Of a stretch of 64,000 bases of DNA, positions 45,558 to 59,300 are shown one piece after another (position 1 is the first letter of the stretch; each line of letters begins with the position of its first letter). The notes under the pieces were generated by a model. The model worked only from the letters and a program-made list of their open reading frames with translations, did not search any database and was not told where the DNA came from. The DNA is from Nereocystis luetkeana (lineage: Eukaryota; Sar; Phaeophyceae; Laminariales; Laminariaceae): contig JARUPZ010000018.1 of assembly GCA_031213475.1 (NCBI GenBank), forward strand, positions 3,348,733 to 3,412,732, in the 5' to 3' direction. The translations under genes were made by a program, and so were the position numbers.

Positions 45558-48500
45558 ATGCCGTCTCAGAAGGGGGTGAGCAACGACAACAAGCAGGATG
45601 GGCGGAGAGCAAGCTCGAGCTCGCTGCTAGGCGGCGGAGCCGCCGCCGGCGTCGCGGCCGGCACGGCTCGAAGCACCTCGTTCCGGGCGAACTCGTACGA
45701 GGCGTCGATAGGGGGCGTGATCGCTTCCTGCCGGCGACGGGGCGGCATCAACAACATGCTCAAGACGTTGGGTATCTCCAAGGTCGAGCCGAATCGGAAT
45801 ATGCCGCACGTGAGTTTTTGCTGGTATCATCATCACACTGCATCTTTCTAGGGTAGGCGCCGCTATAATTTCGTGGTGCGTACTATTTTCTGCTGTATGT
45901 ACGAATATGTCTGATATTTTTTTTTACTGCCAAACAGAGTCACATTTGCTCGTCGCAGAATTAAGGTTAGCAACTGGCCTTGCTGCTTGCTGCACACCAC
46001 GACTTGTTTTACGTACGAGTACTGCCTGTAGTAGGTCTTAGGTCCCTCCAGCAGCAACGAACAGACTATCATATTAGTGATAGAACAACCCGTCTATGTT
46101 TTGCGCACTCATCACGCGTCGCCGGTTACCTCTGACCTCTCTCTTGCTTTGCCAGCCAGCCGATTTTTATACGAACCGACTCAACAACAACACCAACTCG
46201 TGGCGTATACATGCGTGGTGTCTACTTTTGTACGAATCCGCACAGGATCCTTGTTGGAGGAAGTCTCCTCTCCTCGCGTCGTTCTATTTTTCTCTTTTGT
46301 TGTTGGTTGTGCTCCCTCGTGCTCCGCTTTTTTTTTGGGGAGAACATCCATCTGCTCGCTCTATTCTGTTAAGTTTTCTTTTCGTTTCTTCTCTCCGTGT
46401 TGCTTTGTGCGATGGTCTCGAAAAACGCACGACGAAGCAACCATCTTTGTGTTGGGTTGTGTTATTATGAAATCAACAACGAATATGTTGGACGATTTTC
46501 GAAAGCTTCGTAGCCTGCGATATCATAGAGCGTGACAAGCAGACAGCAGAACATGCATGCAGAAGCAGCAGCACCAGCACCGCAGCGGCGGCAGCAGCAG
46601 GTGGTAGCACCTACTTTTAATAACTGCTGTTGCTGTTGTAGACCTAGCTACGGTGGCGGCAGTGTATCTCTTGCGTAGAGAACACGGTGTCTATATACAC
46701 AGATAGCACTCCCTCTACAGATGTACTGCTGTAGTACCACCACTATGTTGCAGTTTTATCCAGGAGCGAAGTGACCTCGGCCAATCTGCTTTCCACAGGT
46801 GGTTCCAGGCATGTCTGATGTACAGCAGGTGGATTTTTTTGCTTCCTCTGTTTTTTCTGCGTTTATATTTAGGCCCTCCTCTGCGCCTGCCACCGAGTCA
46901 ATTTTGTTGCAACCACTGCTGTTTTATGCCCCCACGACGAAAGTTTTTTGGGCCGACAAGCCCTCTCTCTCTCCCTCCCTGTGTCTCCCATCTACCTCGT
47001 ACGTACTCTGGTGTAGTCGCCTGGGCTTGCTTGCGGCGTACGTACGCCGTTGCGGGCCTAGCGTCATCAGCGTACCTCCTACGCAGCTATATCTTGTTTT
47101 ACTCTTTAACTTCTGAGAACTTCCGATCTCATGCTGTGGGAAGAGAAGAGCTCTTGTATCTTGTACTTTGTACTTTTTTACGTACCGGTTGCCCACAGGT
47201 GGTCAAAGAAAAAGCTGTGGCCTCCGACTTTTTTCGTTTGGCATTTTTTTTTTGGCTTGTCGTCCCGATACGAGCCCGTACAGCAGTACTATCATCTATA
47301 GCCCGACACATTATTTCGGCTCTGCGAAACAACTATTAATAATAATACTACAGCAATACTGCTGCTGTACGGCGAGCGATAGTGCAGCAGTAGTTTCGGC
47401 GGATGTTTCTCCTCGCTCGTCTCTCACAACTTGACGTTATTTTTGTTGTTGTCGAACTAAATTGGTGACGGGAAATCATGCAAATTGCATTGACAGGTCA
47501 ACGTGGGCAGGGTGAATTCGGGCAGTCTGCACGGGCGAGCAGGCGGTGCCGACGTCGTGGGAGAGCAAGCCTCGCAGCGCGTGCTAGGGGTGTCGCTTCT
47601 CGGGGCGTGCTCAAGCAAGGGGTGCCCGACCAAGTCCGTTGAAAACGAGGACCGATATGTCCACGTGAGTTTCTCTTTCTACGTCCAATTTCGTGGTGTG
47701 GTTTTTGGATTTTTTTTTGTGGTTTTGGTACGAACGCTCCTGTGGGGTATGTGGTATATTTTCCGTACTCGTTCGAAGTACTGCTGCTGCTGTGTATGGT
47801 ATGTGGTTCGGGGTTTACTGCTGCTGTAGATATCCCGCCCTTTTGACTTTTGACATTTTGACCCAGTGGGTGGTGGTGGTGGTTGTTACGCAAATCGAAA
47901 AGTGTGGTCCATGTTGAACTATACGTACTGCTGCTGCTATCTGCTATGCTACTGCTTCTCATGCTGTCCGTTGGTTCACGATAGTTTCGTCCGGGGACTG
48001 GGCAGGAGGCGAAAGTAAGGCGAGGCAAACCACAAACAAAGCCAAGCATGCCTGGTATATAAATAAGAATAACAAAACAAGGCCTCTGCGTCTGTCTCGT
48101 GGCGTGGGGTGCTTTCTTTCTTTTTTTGTTCGCTTTTCTCGCTGTTGCCACACACGAGTAAATCTGAATCTCAAAATCGTTGAAAATTTGGCGATTTTGC
48201 TTTCACGATCGTGTGTTCTTTCCCCGACATATCGTGCCGAAAATTATTATTAAAGAGATCTTGTACGCAACGAATACAGCATCACGCAATATGTTTCGTA
48301 TTTTGCAAGGTGGTTGAGTTGAGTTTATTTGGCGCTCATTTCCGTTTCCAGTTTCCAGTTCGGTCTTTCCCATTTGTCCATGGAGCGAAAATGGACGCCC
48401 CATCGACCATACTGCTGTGCGTTCCACCATCCACCATGCACTATATACAGCTATTAATAGCTGCTGTACGTGGCACGTACAAGCAGTGCTGCCGCTACCA

Positions 48501-51500
48501 TTCGTACCATTCGTGCCATACTTTATCAGCAACGCCGTCTGATGGCGCTTCCTTGCGGTTCACCCCTCTCTATCATACACGCAGAGTACTGCTATTATTT
48601 GTGGCTGCTGCCGAAGTCACCACGCAGCGTGCTTGCTTGCCCTCTGTCTGTGGTGTACCGTACCCTTTTCAATTCCCCTATGACCGAAAATATAGCCCTC
48701 ATTTGAATATCTGGTGTCAATACAGAACAGTGACTATATTCCTGGTCACCGTAGTGGTACCAGGTACCAGTACCAGTTATTCAGTTCATATACATGCAAT
48801 CTTGCAGGACCGCAGTCCGGTTTAGGCGACAAATTACTTGGAATTTGGCTGGTTTGTCCCGAAAACGGGACTGCAGTCCCAAAAGGGTCGTTAGAAGAAT
48901 ACCGGTACGAGTATATAGCTCTCTGTGCTATTTGCATTACGGCTTCCAGCACGTATTCATACTACTAGCTGGTGTATCGCACCAGGTAAACCTCGCCGCC
49001 CGTGAGCGTTGCTTCGCTGGTGTTCGCCGCTACGCATCCCTTCAGAACTACCTCGTACACAGCAAGCAGCAACAACTGCGCGCTATTGACATTAACCCCT
49101 TTAGAACCGCAGTCCCGTTTTGGGGACAAACTACTTAAAAATTGAGTGGTTTGTCCCCAAAACGGGACTGCGGTTCTGAAGGGGTTAATAATAGTTTGAG
49201 AGGAACGTTTCTAGGTTGCTGTGCGTGGTCGAAGAGGGGCAAACTTGTAAAAAAAAAAATGCACCCATGGTTTTGTACGTGGCGCACATACGAGTAGCTC
49301 TCAGTGTTTTCACTCCGCTATGTACGTGCCTTTGTAACTACTTTGTACCTTGAAGGAGGCCTTTGGCCCCGTCTACTCGTCTACTGCCGGCGATTTAGCG
49401 TGAGACCACGCGAATACGCGTTCAAGCGAAATTTCATACGATACGGTCTGATACGTGGAAATATTCGAGTTTTTTTTCATGTTTTATCATCAGCTGGAGA
49501 CTTGGGAGTGCAAGTAAGCAGCACCTGGCTGCCTTGTACGATTCCTGCCGAAGTTCGGGCTCGGAATGCTACAGGTCTGGTCTCAGCAGTATTATACTCC
49601 GTATTAGACCACGAGTTACATGGCAGTCAGTACGTGCGTGGTGAAGAGTATCTGCTACTTCTATAAAACCACCAATACGTACTGCCTTAATAGCAGCTGT
49701 GTGCTTGGTACGTAAAAAGTCGTGCGTGCATGTTGACGTTGCTGTTGTTGATGGACTTCGGGACACGAATCGTCTTTGTCTTCTCGTTTGGTTTGTGTCA
49801 CTGTGTCACTCGCACGTATACCAGAGTGTTGATGGAAGGTTTAATGCGCCAAAAAAAAAAACGCAATTGCAAAGTGCACATTCACAAATACCAGGTATAG
49901 AGATGGTTTACGAGTCGAGCTCTCTACCAGGTACGAGTATTAATAGTACGTACCGGTAGTTTTTGCGCCCGACGCAACGTATTCTATTGATTCTTGGTCG
50001 TGATGATGTCGATGTGATGTGTTTTGTCTTTTGTTCATTTTTTTTAGCTGAAGCATGTGCTCTGAACGTATCATTCGGCGCATGTACGAGTACGTAATTG
50101 TTTGTACGTACTGGCTGTGCTGTACGTATGCCGGTGCGCCCTCGGGTACCAGCAGCACCTTCGCGCCTGATAGGCGATACGTGCGGACGTACCGTATGCC
50201 ACACAGTTATTAGTCGTCGCACTGGTCTATTCCACCGCTCCACCGACACGTATGATACCTGGTATATGATACCTGGTATGTTGTTTGTTGTTTTGATCTG
50301 AATGTGATGCATCACAATAACTTCCGGGGGGGCGGGGAGGGGGGAGTTCTGACTCGACTGAATATCTGCAACGTACTCGTGCTGGCGCAGCCGGGCGACG
50401 ACTACCTTGCCCCCACCACAGCCCACAGACAGCGATGGCACGCACACGACGACGCTGGCGACGACCAGAAAAACCCCGACGCGTGTCGATGTTGATGTTG
50501 CCTATGTTTCAGTTCGTTTCTTGTTTGGCTGTTCGCTGCTGTTGTTGCGCTGTATTTGCCTCTCTAGCCTGATGACGCACTAATAATAGGGGGGGTATGC
50601 ATGATGAGGTTTTGGGTTGACTCGTTGACCCACCTCCCCCTTTCTTCCCTCGCCCATGCATCTACCAGGTATGCGACACCTCCGTCTTTCAAACCTTACC
50701 TTGTCTGGGCATCATTTTGTTTTCATGAAGAAGCGGTAGGTACATCAACGCCCACGAAAACGTTGAAATTCAACATAAAATAACGTATACCAGGTACCAG
50801 GGTACGCGTTTTTTAGTTTAGCAATTATCACTCTGTCCGAATTATAAGCACTGTTTTGTTCAACAATTAGTGTCAAAACAGTTCTTATTATATGGGACAG
50901 AGTGGCACCAGCTACCAGGTACCTGGTACCTGGTACTTATTATTTATACCACCAGGTACGTATAAGCTGAGAGTTTATTTCCGGATCGCCCTCAACAAAA
51001 CGCCATGGTCATCAGATGCTGGCATCATACGGACACTCATGTATTTGGCACCACAAGCAGTACCAGAACTGCTGTTGCGTACCAAACACTTCAAAAACCT
51101 TTTTTTAAAAGACCGCAGTCCCGCCTTGGGGACAAACCACTCAAGTTAGAACGTGTTTGTCCCCAAAAACGGGACTGCGGGCCTAAAAGGGTCGAGCTAA
51201 CACACACACACCCGGGCACGAATTTCCGAATTTCTCGGCCGTTTTTTTTTCCCCCGGAACTCGCCCTTTTCGTCGTGTTGCAGTTCCGTTTTGGTAAAAA
51301 ACACGTGGAAATTGAGTGGTTTGTCCCCAAAACGGGACTGCAGTCCGTAAAGCGCTAAGGCGGGCACCCCAGTTGTTAATAGTACCAGGTATTTATTAAT
51401 AGAAGTTAAGGCACACACGACGAAAATGTCGGCGTTGGGAAGATGCTCGTCGATAATTGACCCTATTTATTGTACTCATCGCCCCCCGCGTTTTGTTCGC

Positions 51501-52466
51501 ACTCCCTCCCTCCCCGTTGTCTGGGAACTCCCCGCGAGGTTTTGGTGAAGGCGGTGTGTTGATCTCGAGGGTTACACGGCGGTACTCCGTGTCATATACA
51601 GTCCTGGTACAGGCCATGGGGGGCACCTGGTTTTTACGGGGGAACATCGTAAATATGTCCAAATGTTGTTATTTTTAATAGTAAAAATAGGTAAATATAC
51701 AGTTTGTGTGTACCGTAGGTCCTATTTACTATACGGTCCCCCGTAGAAAAAACAGTACCAGGTATTATAGTAAACAACTCCCAATAGAGCACAGATTGCA
51801 GGGTCGAACAGGAGGATTCGTACAAGAAAAGCACTTGCAACACAATTATACAACGAGCAATGAACTCGAGATATAGGCACCACCACCGTCCGTGCTAAAT
51901 TTTTTTTTCTTTCCGTTTTGCGTGTCCTCGGGTTATAACTGGTGTGCCGGATTCATATTTATAATCGGTAGCAAAGATGTCAGGAGACTTTTAGAACCGC
52001 AGTCACGTTTTGGGGACAAACCACTCAAATATCAAGTAGTTTGTCCCCAAAACGGGACAGCGGTTCTAAAGGGGTTAATAAGCACCTTCACTCCTTGACA
52101 GACGGCAACTTTGCCTTGACATGCCTTGACTGACACATAAATATTACCAGGTAGGTGTTAGTGTGAAACACTCGGCCCTCCACCTGTGACAGCGCACGTT
52201 TTGCCTTGCTCGGCACGTCTCCTGACAAATGTTTGGTCGGCAACTGCGGTGTTATTGTGTCTTCTGGTATGCTGGTACAAACTTGTGGTGTGCCGATCCC
52301 TATACAAAGCAAGGCGTCCCTAGTGTAATATAGATACCTCTCCAGGACGCAATGCTGGGTCAACCGTGGAGCATATCATAACACAAAACGATGGGAAGAT
52401 GATAACATCCAGTTAAGTCTGTTGTTTTTTTGTTTGTTTTTGTCATGGTGGCTGTTTTTGATGCGA

Positions 52467-52500
<34 letters not shown>

Positions 52501-55500
52501 TGTCTGCGTCCTGTCGTGTTAGGGCAAGACCAACCTCGATTTGGGATCGCTGCTGGGCCTGCGAGAGAAGGGAGGCGGCCAGACCAGGGGCGCCAAGAAG
52601 GGGGCGGCGGCCCGATCCGATTCGACTGCGCCGTGCTGGGGCTTCGCGACCGTCGACGGACACGCGGGTCCCGCGTGCGCCCACTTCCTCAGGGAGAACT
52701 TCATGGTGAGGGAATCAGGAGGCGATTGGGGGGGGGGGGGGGTGAGGGGTTGTACTCGATATCGTGAATGGCCTTAAGTCGCATGACCATAGACCCTCGC
52801 ATCCCGGGATATAACAGGCGTTTACGTCGCCATGACGACCCGAAGACGTACGTGACCTGCTTTTTTTTTCAAGATAAAACATGAATATGTATGAGGTGCC
52901 TCACGGTTACCTCGTAGATTTAATACGTGGTACATCCATGTATTATTAACAGCACCGATATTAACAGTACGTATGTATGTATGTATGTATGTATGTATGT
53001 ATGTATCGTCATACTTGAAAGGGATTTCACCAGGTATAAGGTATCCGAGGTATCGGGTATTATACCAGTACGCACGTGCGTGTGTCACACGTGTGTTGGG
53101 TTCGTACGTACTCACTGGTACCTCGTCTGGTGTGCGGTATTCATTATAATCGTACCTGACCAGGTATATATACGAAGATATTTGCCTCTGAAACGAAAAG
53201 CCAGGAGCATCCCGTGCACCGCCTGTGAGATTCAGCTGCTGAAAAAGGGACGAGAGGACCCGGACGTGACGTGCGGTCGATTGATCGTGGTCCTCGCGGC
53301 CTGGCTTGTTCTCGCTCGGCTTTGCAAAAGCTTCAAGCTTTCGATCGTTAGCGCTACCCATCATATCATGCAACGGCGGGGCTTACTGCCTCCCCCCTCT
53401 TGTACAGGAGGATACAGGTTTTGGGTTTAATTGTTGGCGTCGTCTAGAAGGTGGCATCATATACGTACGTAGCGACTCGGAGTCGACGCAAAGAATATTT
53501 ATACATGTATACATATATGTAGGGCAAAAGGTTTGTGGTTTGTCGCGATATATAAAGCATCCCACGAAACCAACTCTCGCCTCTTCAACCCTTTCCTGCC
53601 TGTGACGTACGTGCGCGTTATAAAAACTACATACCAGGTAGCCGGTATTTTGAAGTCAGTTCTAAAAAAATGTCGCTGCGCGTACATCCTCGAGTGTCAG
53701 AACTACAAACCACATGAACAGCAGTCAGTAGTATAGGAGGGGAGATGATAGGCTACGATGATCTCAGGATGCCACGTGTTTTTTTCTCGTCCTTCGAGGG
53801 CCCGGAAGGCAGGCGGACCAGGCGTTGGTCCCGCCCCCGTCCCGCGGAGAGATTGCAGTGGAATCAATCAGTGGAATCAGCTTTCGGAAAGAGGCGACGC
53901 ACGACGCATCGTCCCTGCGATGCACCTATTATTCAATGGCCTTGGGCTGCATCATCGTCGGTTGGTGGACAGAAGTTGCCACGTCTACGTACACGGCAGT
54001 ACGTACGAGCGACTACTGCGAGCAGCAGTTGCCTCTGAGCCTTGCTCCAGCCGAGCGCCTGAACTACACGTCACTCAGAGGCGTTCGTCTCGGAAGGAAT
54101 CTCCCGCAAGCAGAACGGCAGTTGATAATACGTCCATGCGATTCCCACCTGCGGTGCTTTTTTTCCCCAGGGTGAAGCATTTTTTTTGTGCGATCTGTCT
54201 CTTTTGTTCCCGGTGTGGTGGTGTGTGTGATGCCTTCCAGTGCGTACACACCAACGGCAGTATCACGAGAAAAAAAAAGAGCAGGCGTCGGCAATGAGGG
54301 ATTCATACCCGGATCGTCCGCAACTAAAACAAAGAAAACAAAAAACGAGAATATCCAATTGACCGGTGTGATTCGCCGATATTGATAAAAAAAGCGTGGG
54401 TGGGACTTCGTATTTTGTTTCGTTCCGGCTCCTTCGAGTTTCTCCTCTGGTAGTAGACACAAGCCCTGCACCGGCGAGTTGAGCTCTTGTGTTCTTCCCA
54501 TCCCCCATGTGCCACCGGTCCATGGCTTGAGCGCAGCAGCTGCAAAAAAAAGGGCCTATCGAGATACAAAACGATTGATGCCGTATATTTTGGCATATAT
54601 ATTGTTGCGAGCGATAGTTTTAGTTTTCACCTCGAAAGCAGCAAAAACTATTTCGTGTCAAAAAGTCGCGCGCTTCGTTGTTCCTCCCGCTCCGATCCGA
54701 CTCGGGATTGTACGTACCGCACATAGCAAAATACGTTTATTATTGCTCATCCTTCATGCCTCCCAGGCGCCAACGTACGTACCTACCGCGTTTTTTTTTT
54801 TGCGCTCACCTTTCGATCGTCAACCAATGTCACTACGTCTTCACCTCGACCGAATGTGACACTCGGTCCGTTACAAGACGGAGTACGTACTTAGGTTGTT
54901 GCCTTGTCTATTGGACGACTGCGTACTCGTACGTACCTACCTCGTACGTACCAGGTACCTGTGTGCTTGTGTTCTTCGCATTAATCCGTTCTCTGTACGG
55001 GTATATACCCGTCGACACCCAGGTATTGTACGAAACTGACACAAGGGATACCAGACGAAATCATACATCACCTGCTAGTACGTAATATGAACACCCACAC
55101 ACCCCGGACTCGTTCGTTAGAACGAATGCGCGATCGAATTATCACACCCAAAAGCTTTCAAAAAATGAGTTTTGAGTAAATTTTCGATCTCCCAGCTTCA
55201 TTTTCTTTCCTTCCATTTTTCTTCATATACATACTGGTACGACGTATATCATACTGGTACGTTTTGTATATACTTACCTGTTGGGTGAAACAATTTCACT
55301 CGCGAAGACGGATTTAGTATGAAGATGCCATCTCACGTTTGCCCCCCCCCCCCCCCCCTCCCCTCCCCCTGTTGACGCTTGACTCTCTCGCCCTTTCGTC
55401 CTCTGCTCGATGTCCTCTCTTCCCCCCCCCCCACCCACCCACCCCCCCAACCACCCGCCTCTTTTCCCCCGTCACCAGGACCACCTGCGAAAGATAGCCG

Positions 55501-55815
55501 ATTTGAGGAAGATGGCGGCTGTTGCCGAGGCCAGCGCCCCGGACGTAGCGGAGGGAAACGCCGACGCGGCGGCGGGGAGAGCGGAGGGGCCGAGGCGGCC
55601 GCCGGCGACGGATGAAGACAACGCGAACGATAACGACGGTGGTGGTGGTGGTGGTGGTGGTGGTAGTGGTGACGAGGACGACGACGAGGAGGGGGCGTCT
55701 GCACGAAGAAGAGCCGCCGTGGAGGTGGTGTTGGCGCGCCTCCTGACTGACACGTTGGCGTCGTTGACTCGCGCGTTTGAGAAGGGAGCTCTGATCGCCG
55801 GCGAGGTGTGTGTGT

Positions 55816-55891
<76 letters not shown>

Positions 55892-56336
55892 AGAAACAGA
55901 AACGGGCGGGAGGGGGGGTGGGGGGGCCGGGGGAAGGGATGGGGGGGGGGGGTACTCGATATAATGCATGACTATTGACGTTTGCATCCCTGCGTACAAT
56001 GCCGGGACGGAGTTAGGGGGGGTTGCTGACATTCCTCACGTCTATGTGAGATGTTGGGGCGGAGCGTTGTTCGTACCTGACTGCAGTCTTTCACGGGCCG
56101 AGTGTGCGTCGTAGGTCAGGTGGAATGGACGCGTACGTACGTGCGTGAGAGGCGATCGTCGGGGTCCTTGGTCCTTGTTGGCTAGCACTCGTATAGTGAA
56201 GTGATGGATACGTCGGTTGTCGGCTGGACTACCCGTGGCTGATCGCTGGCCGAACTTGAGAACCGCTTCCGCCCAACCATTGTTTTTCTTCTCGCGCCAC
56301 CGTCGTGCCTCGCCCTATCCTGTCCTGACGTGCTTG

Positions 56337-56399
<63 letters not shown>

Positions 56400-59300
56400 G
56401 TTTTTCTGCGGCTTTGCTCGCTTTCCTCTCAAAACTTGTGCTCTTGTTCCGCGCGCAGATTTCGGGTGCATGCGTGATTTCCGGTCTGTACTGCGAGGGA
56501 GCGCTGGTCCTGGCGAACGTCGGCGACTGCCAGGCTTTGTACCACGGGCAGGTCAAGAGCTCCCCCGGTGCAGCCGTCACCGCGCAGACGGTGAGGGGGG
56601 TGAATTTTGATTTTGACCCACAAATCGAGGCGGCTCTGCTCTGCTCTGCCCTACCCTTTTGCTCCCTTACCGAGGGGGTTTTCTTCCGAGTCGAAATGTG
56701 TGTGTGTGTGTGTTTTTTTTTCGTTCTTGCTTGTTTTGGCGCAAGTTTTGTACATAAGGGATACTACTACTGTAGACGTGCACGGTGTATATTAAACACC
56801 CTGCCTGGTACCTTTTTTACGGCTGTCGCGACTGCTCTGTGCTGTACTTCGAAGTCGTTAGGCCACGAAACGTGGCTGTAGTTTGTAATAAGGACTCCAA
56901 CCATGGTGAATCAAATATCAGCATGAATGGTCTTCCCCCCCCCCCCCCCCCCCCGGTGCAAGCAATGTTCTGTCTGGTCTTGAACACCCGACGTGCTCCG
57001 TCCCGACATGGTAGGGATGCGAGGGTCTATGGTCAAACTATACGACCACGGCCACGCACGATATCGAGTACACCCCCCCCCCCCCCTCGCACCGACCCCT
57101 TTTATTTTCAACCCTCCCCCGTCCCGTCCCGTCCCGGCATTGTAGGGACGCGAGGGTCTATGGTCATACGACTACGGCCATGCATAAGATCGACCCCCCC
57201 CCCTCTCCCCTCGCACCGACACCTTTTCTTTTCAACCATCAAACTTTTTTCTCGTCTAAAATCCTTCTTTTTTTTTTTCCTTTTTTTTTCTTGTTTTTTG
57301 TTGTCCTCGAAACGGCAGTGCGGTGATAAAAAAGGGGATGCTTGATGTATGCCATCGCTTGGAATTCTACTGTACGTAGGTCTACGTTTCTGTAGAAGTG
57401 CGGTACTATTGATGAGAGGGGTTACCGCTGGTATCCATACTCCTCCCTACCCCCCACCCTCCTCCCAACATCTCTCCCACAGACAATCCACGATGCCTCC
57501 AATCCGTCAGAGGTCAACCGGTTTCTCGCCGCCGGGGGGTTTCTGAGCTCGACGGGTCGTTTCCAGGGGGTCCTCGAGCCTAGCCGCACGGTGGGCGATG
57601 TCGACGTTAAGGCGGACGCTCCGAGAGGTGCCATCGCGTCGTATCCAGAGGTGAGGAGGAACGCCTCCATTATTTGTGCTGCTCAGGGAGCGAATGTTTG
57701 TATTGCTATCATGCAGCAAAAGCAGCACCAGGTGGACAGCAAGGCAGGGGGCGTTCGAAATTTTTGCGCGCACTTGGACAGACGATCATATAATATCACC
57801 GATCCCGACTTGAGCTGATTTTTAGATATTTGAGGATGAGGCATGTTTAAACATATACTTCTATATATTTTTTCTTATCTGTGTTTGTTTATAGTTCATA
57901 GTACCTGGCATGATCTGCCAGGTACAAGCAGTAATGAGCAGCTTGTCTTGCCGGGTGTGAATCTGCACGATCAATGTGTAACGGTAGACCGTCATCTGGG
58001 CTGGATCCGTACTATACATTGAAATTCCTGACGGCTGGTTATAGGATCCAGCCGATGCGCGTAGATACCGTGACATCTCCCGATACGAGGGAGGCTTGTT
58101 GCCCCATGGCCTGTCTACATATATATAGTACGTATCTACTGGTGCGGCATGATGTTGTTTTTTTTCGCCCAATGGTGTTATTGGCAACGGCAGGTTCCTT
58201 TTGGGTGTTTTCTAGTTCGCCACTCTAGTAATTGTTGTCAATTACGAAGTACTGTGATTTAGCCCGTTTTTTGTTTTTTGTTTTGTTTTTTTTGTTTTTC
58301 ACTTTTCAGCTTTTTTTGTTCTATCCGAGCCGAGCGAGCAAAAGGACGACCTTAACCCCCCCCCCCTTTTTCCCCATACAGTAGCAAAAACGATTCTAGT
58401 CTAGTTCGAGAGTACGTTTTCTCCAGAAAGCGGATGGAGTTGGTTAAAAAAAAAAAAGGTTCGTGTATACCTTGGCATATTTTATTTTCGATTGTAAGGT
58501 CTGACTGAGCCTTCGGTTTCTGCGTGTTTTTTATTCCCTTGCCTCCCCCCCCCCCCCGCCCCCCTTTTGCAGCTGTTCAAGGTGGACATCGCCAGCGATG
58601 TGTTCGAGGGGGAAGAGCGGTTGCCCGTACCCCCATTCCTCGTCCTGGCTACCGACGGGATCTGGGATGAGACGTCGGCCAACACCGTAGTTGAAGAGGT
58701 GCGTTCCTTGTCTCCGAATAGAAAACAGGGCCGCACAGCAAAACCTACTTGATACCTTGATACCTTGATACCAGGTACCTGGTACCTATGTATGCGCATG
58801 CAGCGCCAGCAAGCAAGCACCAAGTGAACATGATGGCTGTTGCCGTTTTGTGTTTTTGGTCGCTGTTGCTATCACGGGGGGCCATAGTTAATAGGACCAA
58901 ATATTGTTAGTAAAATGCTCAAATATATAATTTTTTATGTATACCATAGGTCCTATTGACTATGGTCCCCCGTGATATTCCGGACGGGCGGTCGCGTTTT
59001 TTTTGGCAACCAGACAATGTTTTGGATCATTTTTGCAGATGTAGACCAGGGTACGTGTTAATATTATTAGCAGCATTTTTTTTGTCGTTTTTTTTGTTTG
59101 TTCGAGCAGAAAAAATGACCCCCATAACAAGGCCAGTAAAGTTCCAAGCCACTTTTGACCCTTTTAGGACTCGCAGTCCCGTTTTGGGGACAAACTACTT
59201 GGAATTTGAGAGGTGTGTCCCCAAAACGGGACTGCGGTCCTCGAAGGGGTTAATACCCAAAAACAAACGTACCTGGTATTAGGTACCAGGTATGAAGTAA

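Larger units (their letters stand above)
47665..52522 (+). other. PP2C intron 2, a repeat trap
   Basis: 4858 bp, GTGAGT...TTAG. Carries five family A hairpins, one family B element and about twenty TACCTGGT/ACCAGGTA motifs. It ends with a (CTGC)n run 25 bp before the splice site. Confidence 0.85.
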
